Shown piece by piece: positions 50,198 to 61,639 of a DNA stretch of 64,000 nucleotides. The stretch's first letter is position 1. Every line of letters starts with the position of its first letter. Origin of the DNA: Platynereis dumerilii (taxonomy: Eukaryota > Annelida > Polychaeta > Phyllodocida > Nereididae); contig JAPTHN010000030.1 in NCBI GenBank assembly GCA_026936325.1, positions 1,116,001 to 1,180,000 of the forward strand, given 5' to 3'. Below the pieces are notes generated by a model that was not told the origin of the DNA, did not search any database, and saw only the letters and a list, made by a program, of their open reading frames with translations. The position numbers and the translations under genes are program-made.

Positions 50198-52804
50198 TTG
50201 TTTCTTTATTGAATTTACAATTTGTTTAAGACCTGAGGATTTATTCTGTCCAGGAGAAACTTGAGTCCTTGAAAACAGCACTTGGTTTATGTGGTTACCT
50301 TAGAAAGGCTTCAAGAAACAAATCACCCAGATAGTTAAGCAGTTAATACAGTAAGACAATCAAGTTAATTATTGCTTCCATTGAGAAAACCATGTTGCTC
50401 AATTCATCCTTCTCTCAGATTACTATGAAAAAATTTTCTATAAGCAATGACAGAAACGTATCAAGCTGGACACTCGTATACCACTTAAAAATCCTGTCAA
50501 GGCAGTAAAGGCAAAAATGATTTGTGTGATTTAACACATTCCAGTATAAAACAACCAGGACTTGCATGTGCCCGGGGCTTATTGTGCCATTGTGCCCCCA
50601 ATGGGCTTTTGTAGAACATTGATAATATACATCAAACATTCACACTCTAAAATTGGATTACCAGCAATAGGCCTAATTCGCAGTCCATCACTAAGTAAAC
50701 AAATTCTTTATCACATTTGTTCTGAGACATCACAACTTTCAATCAGCATCTAATTTCATTTGCCAAGTTAGCTTTTGTGATCTTCTCAATAGTGAAAATG
50801 ACATTTTTAATGTCCCTTTTAATTTCTGTGTGTCCCCTGTTTTCCAACTGAATGAGTAATCATGAGACATGCCAGAAATCCAGCATACTATATACGTGTA
50901 TATATAATACTGGTACGAGCGACTGAATATTAATATCCTGACCAATACAACAGATCTCTTCAATATGCAGCTGAGCCAGACTCCCTAATTCCATTATGTC
51001 CTGACAGATCTGTCTGTTGTCTGTGTTGACAGAATAATAGATCAAAAACTACACAACATTCTCACAATACAGAATCAAAGGAAATTTGTGGTATACATAC
51101 CAAGATCAATGGATCCAATTAGAGCTAGTTTGATTTGAGTGAATATAATATCTCAGAGTGAGCTTCAAAGAACAACATTTTCACAAATTTGCTGCACAGC
51201 TCAAACTGTTTCATTTCTTGCATTGGAATGTGGTCACAAAATCAAACAAAAAATAATTGCAGGACCACATGCATATAATATGCTTTCCACAAGCCCTAAG
51301 TGATTCCTACCACTAACTAGTTAGGTCACATCATTATTTAAATGAAAATATAGGACCTGCTGTGACATATTTCTCACATTAACATTCTCAAAGACCTCCA
51401 TGATACCACATTATCATTGGAACAACAGTGTCCTTTCTGTTTTATTTAACGAAGTTGGCAGGAAAGTAAAAAATGACTCCACAGCACAGGTATCCTGACA
51501 AAAGACAAAAAATCTGAACATGCCAATCAGTAACTTTCCAAAAGACACAACTGGTCCAGATTTCATGCCATCATGTAAAGCAAACGTCACTGCCAGCTGA
51601 TGTCCCAGTGGCGTGACCTAATCAACAAATGCTGTTTTCCCAAACCAGAGGTAGTGCCAGGATCCAACCAGTTATAGTGATTGGTCGAACTGACCATCTG
51701 ATGTGACCTCTGCCCCTCTGCAAATATCAGCATTTTTAATATTCCATGTTGATATCTGAAGACAAGATCGAATATTAACAGCAATGAAACAGCAAGGACA
51801 AAATCGAATTGATGCTTCAGCTTTGAGAAAGAAGTTGCCTGTTTTAAAAAATAATTCAGTTTAATTTCCTGAACTTATCTTCCGCAATCTTCTTCATGTT
51901 GCGAATGACTTCTTTTTGTCCCTATTTTCAATTACCATAATGCATGTTTTCCCCCAGAGATCTTCCAGCCATAAAAAGAATGTATTATCACGCAGATAGT
52001 AAAATACCTCATGATAAAACTAATAAACAATTAATAATGTCTAGTTCTGGCTCATAATATTTATCCCTTCGCACTGCCGATTCTTGGAATTATGAATTCA
52101 TCTAACAATGAATCAAAGAGTAAGCACCGAAAGTGGTTCTGAATTTCTATAATCTATAACTTTCATATGACTAGTACACTTGTTCTTTTGTGGCCATTAT
52201 AAAATTTTAATGACCTGACTTTGATGCATTGAGCAGACAAATGACCTTCTAACATTTAGACATTATCTGTTTCCAGTAATGAATTGTCATCCGTGGAAAC
52301 ATGGCTTAAGCTTGGTCATTACCATCAGCTATCAGCAAGAGGAGAAGATAAGAACAATTTATAACTGAGCTTAGGAGGGTAGAGCAAAGTCATAAAACGT
52401 GTTTATGCAGACTTGTCATACACACTGTGTACATGTCACACCACAACATGGTGTTATGCGATTACATTGATGGCTGAACATGTGTGGTGCAGGGATGGCG
52501 GCAGTTGTAGGCGTGGGGTGACCCTGTTTCTTGTGAGATGAACCATATGTAATGATGTGCCTGGCACTGTCTGTAATAAGACAGAGGCAATGTGCCTCTT
52601 GCCACTAATAATAGTTATATTCTGGGTAAGTGAAAACAAGACAGTATTTCTATTTGCCGTTTTCTTGATTCAGCCTTTACAAAAGCATCAGCATCAAATA
52701 TTATGTTAAAATTTGACAACTTTCATCAACTTCCATTGGCCTGAGTTTTTGCCTAAAATTTACATGTGGATGACTTGAGCTTTACGTCAAATATTTATAA
52801 GTCA

Positions 52805-52890
52805 AGGCAACCCAGTCAGAGCCAGAATCAAACCCAGGAACCAGCAATTGTATGCTCAAAATGACAGAGCAAACACCACTCCATTTTTAT
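52805..52890 (-). mobile_element. tRNA-like SINE head relic
   Basis: On the minus strand GGGTTTGATTCTGGCTC resembles a B box, with an A-box-like TGCTCTGTCATTTTGAG about 30 bp upstream. The body is not identifiable. Confidence 0.4.
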
Positions 52891-53604
52891 ATGGTAACTG
52901 GATCACTTTGTGGTACAGTATTTAAATATACAGAGATAAGTCACTGGGAATTTCAGATCCGCTCTCAGCAGGATTGAGCCAGATTCGGTCAAAATGCACG
53001 TAATTGAGAATGTGAAATACAGCACCACCAGTGAAATGTTGCAGCCTGCTTTTTCACACTCACAACTTGAGCAGGCGACTATAGCCAGGCAGATACCACC
53101 GATACTGATATAAAATATCTTCACCAGCTGCTACCAATAGCATAACCAAATCGACAAACGCTATTTTCTCAAATCAGAGGTTGTGCTATCGCTGAGTTCT
53201 AGACAGTTAAAGTGATTGGTCAAACTGATTGTCTGTTCTGCCTACTGACCACTGCCCACTGCAGAACGTCTCTTTTTGATCTTGCAATAACAAGCTCAGC
53301 TGTCAGCAAGCGTCAGCTCCCTCTTTGATCTCTTTCAAGCTTGAATTAATCTGTCTGTTGGCAGGATCTGGAGATTGAGTGATTTGCAGACAACATAGGC
53401 TTATTGGCCTACCAGATATCAAGAAGTTTACTTTTACCTTGATAAATCCATTATCAAGACTTCACCAAATAACTTATTTTAACTTATGGAAAATGTTTTA
53501 TTTCAAAATCTTATAAATATTGTACTGGCTGGAGGAAACATTGTTGGAGTTTAGTTTCCGGCCGTTTCAGTAAAGCATGTGTTTTGTTCGCAACTTAATA
53601 CCCA

Positions 53605-53680
53605 GCATTTTAGCTCAATCTAATCTGATTGGCTTTGCTTCTTCTACATCTGTAGAGCCAATCAGATTAGGGTAAAATGC
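53605..53680. mobile_element. 76-bp hairpin insertion
   Basis: The arms GCATTTTAG and, after a 5-base offset, CTAATCTGATTGGCT are inverted at the other end. The stretch lies in sequence (53556-53700) that region E (about 59430) lacks, so it is an insertion. No target duplication is evident. Confidence 0.55.
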
Positions 53681-54044
53681 TACACACAATTCATTTGGTG
53701 TTATTTATTTAATTGGTGGAATCACATTTTGCAAACTGTATTTTCTTTAAGTATTCAAAACAATTTTTACCAGAATTGCTTTGAAATTGTAATGCCTTGC
53801 TCTCAAAATGAAGTGTTCTGTACCATTGAAAATTCAAGGCACTATATCTTTGGATATATAATTCACATACCCCAACATACTAGCTATCATTTTCAAACTC
53901 AATTCCAGCAAATTAGAATCATATTAAATGGGACAGGAGGATAACTTTGAACTTGGTGAAGCAGGTCACAATTCTTGGCAGCATTATGACAAGCTTGCCA
54001 CACAAAAACAGCTCTGGATATTGGTTGGGACAATGGACATGCCA

Positions 54045-54236
54045 TTATAATTGCGCTTTTAAAAACTGCAATTCCTTTAAGGGTCTTGTGTCATCAATCA
54101 GATCATTTATTAAACTGCTCCATGCAAACTGAACATAAATATTTCCAAATTCAAAACACAGGAGAACAAAATAAATGTAATATGTACAACTCAGTATTTC
54201 TGACTTGGATTTCTTAGAATAACTAAAAGCAACCAT
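54045..54236 (-). other. Conserved block I, copy D, with open frame
   Basis: The minus-strand frame is open for 63 codons with EILSC, YFVLLCFE, VQFAWSSLINDLIDD and RPLKELQFLK. A plus-strand frame across the same core ends SIRSFIKLLHAN, so strand assignment rests on the longer shared minus frame. Confidence 0.35.
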
Positions 54237-54424
54237 CTCAAGCCAACCACAAGCAATATTTTATTTCCAGTGAGTACTTTTACTCATAAGAAAGTCAGAT
54301 CGTTTTGGGGCTGCCTCGACACCGATTAGCTGTAAGAATGGATTGTTGGAATGCTGCCCAGGGCTTATTACATATTTATGCAATAGTTAGACTAAATTGG
54401 TTAGGAGGAGGACACAGCAATGAG

Positions 54425-54545
54425 GTGAAGGTTGATTGAAACTGCTGTTCAACATAAGTCCAGATTTATAACCAAGGCAGAGCAGGATTACAACCTGGGA
54501 ACTAGTTATTGGCAGTCTGGTGTGCTACCAACTGGGCTTACATTC
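54425..54545 (-). mobile_element. tRNA-derived SINE head
   Basis: Minus strand: A-box region AAGCCCAGTTGGTAGCAC and B-box-like GGTTGTAATCC. A diverged copy is at about 61000-61085 in the same context, so insertion predates that duplication. Confidence 0.5.
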
Positions 54546-54783
54546 AACCAAGCCAACGTGACAACTAGAAATTCGGAAAGTTATCATTTCATGTGTAATG
54601 ACACTATTTCAGCCTTCTTCTTGATTTTACCTCAAAGACCTTTCACTACAAACTGATCCCTCTCCAACGATTGGTGGATTTCAATTGTTATGCCTTGTAA
54701 CAAATGGTTATAAATGTACATTGTAAGCATGGTTCCGCCCTCTCAGTTGACTCTTAGGCAAATATTCAAGCTCAAACGGAAAG

Positions 54784-54983
54784 TGTCTAGCGGTTATGTG
54801 CCAGGCTGGCAATCACTGGGTCTAGGGTTCGAATCCAACTTTTGCAGGGTCACCTGGGCCAATCTTGAATAGCTGTTTCAATCATCATTTGACTCACTGC
54901 ATGTCTTTCGCCTATCCTAATTAGCCTACCGAGTACATGAATACAAGAAGTAAAGTCGTAATCACCCATCCATCCTTCAAGGA
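54784..54983 (+). mobile_element. SINE family S2, complete, with GAAAG target duplication
   Basis: The SINE is exactly 200 bp between GAAAG repeats (54779-54783, 54984-54988). The paralogous site near 61640 is empty. The head has TAGCGGTTATGTGCC and GGGTTCGAATCC, and the body shares TGTTTCAATCATCATT and a CACCCATC tail with the 6200, 18955 and 33845 copies. Confidence 0.8.
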
Positions 54984-55929
54984 GAAAGGACAAAAACTAT
55001 GCCTGTCAAACACATGTTCTCTTCTTAATTAGCCTTTGACACGTTAAGATGAAATGCCGGAACTGGATTAAAATTTAAGAAACCACAAGAAAAATGCATA
55101 AAAAATCTTCCGTTGTCAAGTTCCACATGTGTGAATAATGACCCGGGGATCAATTTTGACATTTGTCTGATCATTTCAAATTCCAAAACGATTTCCTGAC
55201 ACCAGCTGTCCAGTTCAATGATGGAATGTCTAGTTCATTTGAAAAATGAGGATAATTCAACAACAACATTTCAGCAAGAAAACGACACTTTGTATAAATT
55301 GGTGGCAAATGTAAACTACAAAGCAGAAATACAAGCTGATATCGGAGTGCACATTTTTATCTGACTTATGAACCAATGAATAAATCATTTAATTCTGGCA
55401 TTATACGGCTAATATATTTAAAGCTGCGACATCTGAGGGCAACCTGCAAGACAAGCACTGATGTGTGTTTGGTTCATATTTATGTTTGATAAAAAGCGAC
55501 ATAAGAGATGTCCTTTTTAAGTAGCATAAAGCAACATAGAACTGGCCATCATCTGAGTGATTTTTCTTCTTTTCATATTTGAAAATATTTTTTGGATCTA
55601 AAAGGTGAGCCTCAGATGACACCAAGATGGTTATGCTGATTTACCAAGAGTATCTTACTACAGAAATATTTTTAGGAGACTGCAAGCTCAGAAACGTAAA
55701 GAAGATTTCAATATAGCATAACACCAAAATAATCATGCTGACATGCCATAAATAAAGAAGTTTATAAAAGACAACAAAGACCTCCTAAATTTTCTTGCAT
55801 TAGGAAAAGTGTCTTAAACCTCTTTAGGGCAAATTGGCTTAAGATACAAAGCTTTTTAGTGTGCAGAAGCCTTTTTTATTCAAGTAAGATTTTCAGCTAA
55901 GAAGCCATTAGAGGTACATGTAACAAGTT

Positions 55930-56180
55930 GACAGTGAGGAAATGTTCACATTTTTTCATAAATTATCTCTGTCAAGCTTTCATTTTGCAAAGCATAGCTG
56001 ATCCGGCTTTACATTGTGTCTTTTGCACTGATATGGCTGAACAGGGAGACAAAATAGCCCGGCATGTGATATTTGATATTTTGAGCGAGGCATCTTGTTT
56101 TGACATCACTTTGAAGCAATGTCCTGCCTGCTTGAATAGGGAGCGCACAGGCAACATTTCAGGACCAGTGGCAAAATAAT
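55930..56180 (+). other. Open frame shared with 63052-63354
   Basis: The plus-strand frame is 83 codons long. About 52 codons align without gaps to the frame at 63052: both contain SxADPAL, TDMAE, HVIFDIL and LKQCPACLN. Of about 20 changed codons only about five are silent, close to the neutral expectation, so the frame shows no sign of constraint. Family not recognised. Confidence 0.25.
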
Positions 56181-57323
56181 TCATTGGGCCCCCCCATTCC
56201 TATTCTATGGACTCTTTCCGTTACAGGGCCCTCCCACATTGGGGCCCTATAACCTAAAAGTTCGATGGTAACTCTTGGTCAAAAAGGGAGACATTTCGAC
56301 CTTTTTCTTGATCCCAGTAGGTTCCCTCTGGATCCGCTGCTGCATTAGACTACGTGTGAATGCTTCAGTTATTTTCAATTATGTTATTCCGAGGGCCTCC
56401 TTGGTCACCAGATAATCTACTTGATATGCACTGATGACGTATTAAGTATGAATGGCGAAATAAAGAAAATTTCCGTCTTATAATTCAAATAGGTTTATCA
56501 AGTTTGTGATACACTGCACCAATGCACCTGTAGCATCATCCCCAACATCACATCAATTCTTGCAGCAAAATACAGGATACCTCAAGGATATAGACTGAGT
56601 CCTGCAATATAAATGCTAATTCTCTATGAATGCCGGACCGGCGTGATAAGACTTCTGTCAATACCTTCCTTTTGGTTGAATTGGATGATACACAGTTTGT
56701 TTATGTTACCCGAAAGAGAAATATTGAAGAAGAAAGATACTTTAGCACATGATGTTAATTTGGTAATATAAGAGAAAGTTTTACTTTAATCATCAAAGAG
56801 ATCTGTCAAATAAATCAAGCAGACTATTAAACATTAAATTTTGATATAGTTTTAACATGATTTATCGCACTAACAGCCAAATGAGATGTGGTCCATCATA
56901 ATGTCATGAATTTTACATACCATATACATTGTACAAAACCCAGAGGCCACTGAAAAAAATGCACATGTGCTTCAGAGAGAACCAAAGTAAACGCACCAAA
57001 CAATATATCAAGAATAAGTAAATCCAAAGCAAGAAATGACACATAGTAGGTATAAGGTAGTTGCATGCATTTTTCTATTTGTTTTTATCAGAAAAAAATC
57101 AGTTCATCTTACTTTGTAATTAATTTCAGAATGAGTTAGAACATAATAACCTTTATGCAGCTATGCATCCAGCTACTGTTTTGTAAGGATAAAACGGCTA
57201 CACTTGAAAGAACACCGGAGCATTTCCTGTCAGTTGGCGTGGAACAGCACCTAAAGATGGGCTTCTCGTAAATTTTTAAAGGGATGCCTCTTATCTGCGG
57301 AAAAAGACTAGAGGGAGATCACT

Positions 57324-57722
57324 AGAATTATAAAAACATGTGTTAGATTAGGAATTACAAATGTCATGTCCCTAGATGAAATCTACAACAAAGCAACTCT
57401 CCAACGCTGTAAAGTCATCATAAATGATGCAGAACATCCATTGAACTCATTGTATAACATGCTGCCATCTGGCAGGAGATACAGCTCCATCAAGTGTAGA
57501 ACTTCCAGATATTCAAGCTCATTTGTTCAATTGAGCGTAAGACTACTAAATGATTTAAGAGTAAATCTTCTACAAAATTAATTAATAATCACCACATCTT
57601 TCTTTTGTATAAATGTTGTATGAATCTCTGTGTGATTGTGAATGTTTGAATGATGCCTTGAGTGAATGTCTCTGACCAAGATTGTACATGCCAAGTTTCA
57701 TGTTCCACATGATTAAATAAAG

Positions 57723-57754
<32 letters not shown>
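57324..57754 (+). mobile_element. LINE 3' end inserted in block X
   Basis: The frame 57366-57581 encodes 71 residues with NSLYNMLPSGRRYSS and RTSRYSSSF and ends in TAA. This is a typical reverse-transcriptase-ORF C-terminus of non-LTR elements. A 3' UTR, ATTAAATAAAGT and a (TTA)n tail follow to 57754. Comparison with 31900 and 47110 shows it splits GATCACT from CAGGCGGGA, with ACT at both borders. It is 5'-truncated but this last part looks intact, so the insertion is fairly recent. Confidence 0.8.
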
Positions 57755-57756
<2 letters not shown>

Positions 57757-58599
57757 TCAGGCGGGAGATCTACAACTGTCAGGGACACAAGAATCTTATA
57801 CCAGCCCTTCTCCAGAGATTATTGTTTCCTTGTTGCCTTAAAGACTTATACAAAGTAGGAGAGACTTGTGTTGAAAGAATTGTTGGTTTTATTGATGGTT
57901 TACTGATGTATGTAAGCTTTGGCAAAAGAAAAATCAAGGTGACAGTTGCCATCACATTTTCTGACATGACTGATGCCATAAACCTGTTCACAAAATGTCA
58001 TCAGTCTCCCAATTCAAGTCCAGTATGGGGAACAAATCAAAAGAAGGTCAATGGTATGCTAACTTTAGGAACCCAGCTATTTTATATAGCAATCATCATT
58101 GTTGGTAAATGAGAAAAAATGAATGGCAGCCAAAATGTCTGTTATCACACCGTGAAAAACAAAGCTCATGACTGCAAAAAAAACCCTGCTGTTTTCCAGT
58201 GAAATGGTAAATTTTTTGATAACCTCTGTCATACACTGATACAGGATTACTGAAAATTATCACAGTTATCATCACCATTATGGTCATGTCAGAATAGTTA
58301 TTGATGCACAGCTATGAGGATAAAAAAGCATTGCAGCATGAATTGCAAGACTAAAATCTTTGACCAAGGTTATGCTAACCAAATCTGCCAAACATCCCAA
58401 ACAACACGAAAAAACTGTTCTTTCTTGATGACAAAAGCCTTAATTTAAGGAATGCACAATTATGAGAAAGGCCAAATCACGTCACATCTTTCATAACAGC
58501 AGTTGGAAAATATATGCCAAACTATCTTTAATATCTCAAAGGATGTGGAAGCCTGTCCAGATATAAGGACACACACATTTAGGTGTCATAGGAAGACAC

Positions 58600-59880
58600 A
58601 TCTGTCCTTGATTTCATGTGGTCATGTAAAAGCTAACTAGGGATACACCAATATCACCTTTTCACTTCTGATCCAATAGCGATCCCAGTATTTTGTTGCA
58701 GATAGCCTGACTGGCAACAGTCCGTTGTAGAGGCAATGGAACGCAGTGATACTGCAGACTGACGAAATTCTAGTCAAATTTGGTACCGAATTGGCTTCTA
58801 GGTCATGGGACTCTCAGATCTGCTCTCAGCAGAATTCAGCAGGATTGAGCCAGATTCGGTCAAAAATGCATGTAAGCGATGACATGAAATACAGCAGCAC
58901 TGGTGAAATGTTTAGGCCTGCTTACGCACACAAGCTACTTGAGCAGGTGACCTCAGCCGACCATATACTCATAAACCACTGATACTGATACCAAACATCT
59001 TCACCAGCTGCTACCAATAGCATGACCAAATCGACAAATGCTGTTTTCTCAAATCAGAGGTTGCGCTATTGTTGAGTTCAGGGCAGTTAAAGTGATTGGT
59101 CAAACTGATTGTCTGTTCTGACCACTGATCACTGACCACTGCCCAACGTCTCTTTTTGATCTTGCAATAACAAGCTCAGCTGTCAGCAAGCATCAGCTCC
59201 CTCTTTGATCTCTTTCAAGCTTGAATTAATATGTCTGTTGGCAGGGTCTAAAGATTGAGTGATTTGCAGATAACATAGGCTTATTGGCCTACCAGATATT
59301 AAGAAGTTTACTTTTACCTTGATAAATCCATTATCAAGACTTCACCAAATAATTTATTTTAAGTGATAAAAAATGTTTTATTTCAACATCTTATAAATAT
59401 TGTACTGGCTGGAGGAAACATCGTTGGAGTTTTGTTTTGCGAACAGAACTCATGCTTTGGATATACTTCATATACCCAAAAATAGTAACCATCATGTTAA
59501 AGCTTACAATGCAATTCCAGTTGAACTTGTAGAAGCAGGTCACAATTTATGGTGGCTTTATGACAAGTTGGCCACACAAGAATAGCCTGGATATTGGGTA
59601 GGACATGCCATTGCAATTGCCCTACTAAAAAATTCAATTCCTTCAAGGGTCTTGTGTCATCAATCAGATCACTTATTAAACTGCTCCATGCAATTTGAAC
59701 ATAAATATTTCCAAATTCAAAACACAGGAGAACAAAATAACTGCAATACTGACAGCTAAGCATTTCTGTATTGGATTCTAACTAAATGCAACCATCTCAA
59801 GCAAACCAGAAACAATGTTTCACTTCCAAGGAGTATTTTCACTCATGAACAGCTGACACTGATGTTATGAAGATGTATCC
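58600..59880. repeat. Array region E
   Basis: E resembles D 52880-54290: shared CAGCAGGATTGAGCCAGAT, CACCAGCTGCTACCAATAGC, block P (59010) and block I (59620). On the minus strand E and D at this place encode EKTAFVDLV or EKIAFVDLV followed by MLLVAAGED, where A and D's other P copy have a stop at the L. No gene is recognised. Confidence 0.65.
59620..59763 (-). other. Conserved block I, copy E, with open frame
   Basis: The minus-strand frame begins MLSCQYC, then YFVLLCFE, VQIAWSSLISDLIDD and RPLKELNFL, and stays open past the core for 88 codons in all. A TATTGCAG just upstream of the YFVLLCFE codons could be a splice acceptor. Confidence 0.35.
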
Positions 59881-59930
59881 ATAGCAGGTCAATGTTACAT
59901 TGGATGGATCTAATACTGGGGCTTCACATG

Positions 59931-60934
59931 TAGGGGAAAGTAGGGAGAAGTGGGCCACTTTTTGCATTTCACCCTTTTATGACTACAGTATTGAAGTTCA
60001 GTGTCTGTATTTCCTTTTAGAATGGAGTTTTGGTATGTTAAAACTTATTTCAGGTGTGTACTACTTTCAGTCCATGATATGTTTTTGTGAAATGGGGTCG
60101 TTAATTTTTATGACCAAGTGGCCCAGTTCTCCCTCTGGTAGGGAGAAGTGGGCCACAGGGGTGGGAGAAGTGGGCCATCTGTTTAGTTATTGACTAAGAA
60201 ATAGCAGAATAGAGTTTTACTCTTCAACTGAGCCAGCACTTAATTTAATGAATTCAACAGCATTCTCCTAATACATATTTTTAAAATTGTTGTTGCTATG
60301 GACACCATGTGGGACATAACAAAGTGAAAAGACAATTTGGCCACATGAGCGATGTTCTTAAAAAGGATAATGCGATATTTCAAGCTTTTAATTCATGTAT
60401 TCAGTAACAATGAGCCCAGAAACACCAAACCTACCATTGTTTCTTGATTTTTTCAAGTCCTGAAATTGGAATAAATAAAAAAAAACATTTTACCTTGTTT
60501 GTGGTACACGGAGGGAGAACTGGGCCCCCGGCCCACTTCTCCCTCTGCAAGGTGGCCCACTTCTCCCTCCAGCACATTTTCATAAAAAGTGACAGCCATT
60601 TTTTCCTTAATGCATACAATGCCTCAACAATAATCTGATAAAACACTGATTTTACAGAGATCATAACAACCCTTTCATTTCCAATCTGTCCCCAATCTCA
60701 TCATATTCATAATTTTTTTACATAAAGCAGAAATTTTACTCAAAGGCACGGAAAAATCACTACTTAAGTTTTTCAAAAAATGGAATAAGTTATCTCCTTC
60801 CTGGCTTCAATATCACTGTTGGGTATCACACCGAAGCCATGGCACTCAAATTCAGGGATATCCCAATGCCATATTAAGCATAAAGCATGGTGGCCCACTT
60901 CCCCCTACGGCCCACTTCTCCCTACTTTCCCCTA
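59931..60934. mobile_element. Non-autonomous DNA element with G-rich TIRs (1004 bp)
   Basis: The ends TAGGGGAAAGTAGGGAGAAG and its complement are perfect inverted repeats of about 27 bp, running into GTGGGCC. The motif GGGAGAAGTGGGCC recurs inside in both orientations (about 60118-60183, 60508-60575, 60890-60935). Region D (about 54365) lacks the element. Open frames inside run through the repeats and are incidental. Architecture matches 11450-12345; superfamily unassigned. Confidence 0.8.
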
Positions 60935-61308
60935 CATATATTTATGCTCTAAGTACGCTAAATAGGACAGTAAGACGACACAGCAGTAAGGTGAAGGATG
61001 ATTGAAACTGCAGTCCAGAGAAGGACTCCAAACTGGGACCGTGTGATTGGCAGTCCAGTGTTCTTGCAATGTACCCTCGAAAACGTAACCAAGGTCTAGA
61101 AATTCAAAAAGTTATCATTGCATCTGTAATGACACTATTTCAGCCTTATTCTTGATTTAACCTCAACCGGACATTGCACTACCAATTGATTTCTGTCTCA
61201 TGAATTCTGGTATTTAATTAGCATGCCTAGTTATAAAGGTCATGGATATGGTATATCAAGATGATAATTATGTAAGCATGAAGCAGCCATCGAAGTCAAT
61301 TTTTAAGG

Positions 61309-61455
61309 TTAAAGTAGACGAACATCAAGTGCTTACAGAATTGGACCAAAATGTTCCTTGTGAGGTCACAGCCCTATCCATGCCATGTTAAACTGTATGA
61401 CGTGTAAGCAGTCAGTGACATCATAGCAGGTATATACTTGCAATGTTGTTGTGGC
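61309..61455. repeat. Dispersed element, inverted copy of 21567-21729
   Basis: Shares AGTGCTTACAGAATTGGA, TCCATGCCATGTTA and ATACTTGCAATG with the reverse complement of 21567-21729. It lies outside the paralogous context of that copy, so it moved independently. Confidence 0.55.
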
Positions 61456-61639
61456 AAGCCATTTGATGTGTCACTCCACACTCGTATGAGGTCACAAGTT
61501 GCCCAATGACAAATTGACACCTCATTTCAATGTATTTGATAGGACTTGTTGTGAAGTCATTGAGGCCCAATTGCAGCAGAATGTAAGTACTCGTCGTCCG
61601 TCTACTGTAACAATGCTAAACATCCAGGCTCAAACCGAA

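Larger units (their letters stand above)
47690..54290. repeat. Array region D (older mosaic)
   Basis: D holds block T (47750, again 52240), the CCACAGGTCAG block (49335), block X (49990), block P (51530, again 53140) and block I (54045), but none of the A/B/C SINEs. Identity to A-C is clearly lower than between A and C. The repeated T and P blocks show an internal duplication. A GC-rich patch with CGGCTTCGCC at 48869-48910 stands out from the AT-rich surroundings. No gene is recognised. Confidence 0.6.
55030..57890. repeat. Linker module 3
   Basis: Paralog of modules 1 and 2: GATGTGTGAATAATG-like stretch near 55125, block K at 56570, the CATATC/AAACATTAAAT segment near 56810, and block X at 57290 interrupted by a LINE. 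Its 55760-56300 part is also found in 62820-63410. A block around 56170-56260 is rich in GGGCCC words. Confidence 0.7.

Noticed and set aside
58642-59000. hAT MITE starting AGGGATACACCAATATCA
   Set aside because: The left end resembles hAT termini and CTGATACTGATACC lies near the supposed right end, but the ends do not pair and no target duplication is visible.
59900-60664. Frames of 97, 77 and 64 codons
   Set aside because: They lie inside the 1004-bp DNA element and are made largely of its repeated GGGAGAAGTGGGCC motifs on both strands.
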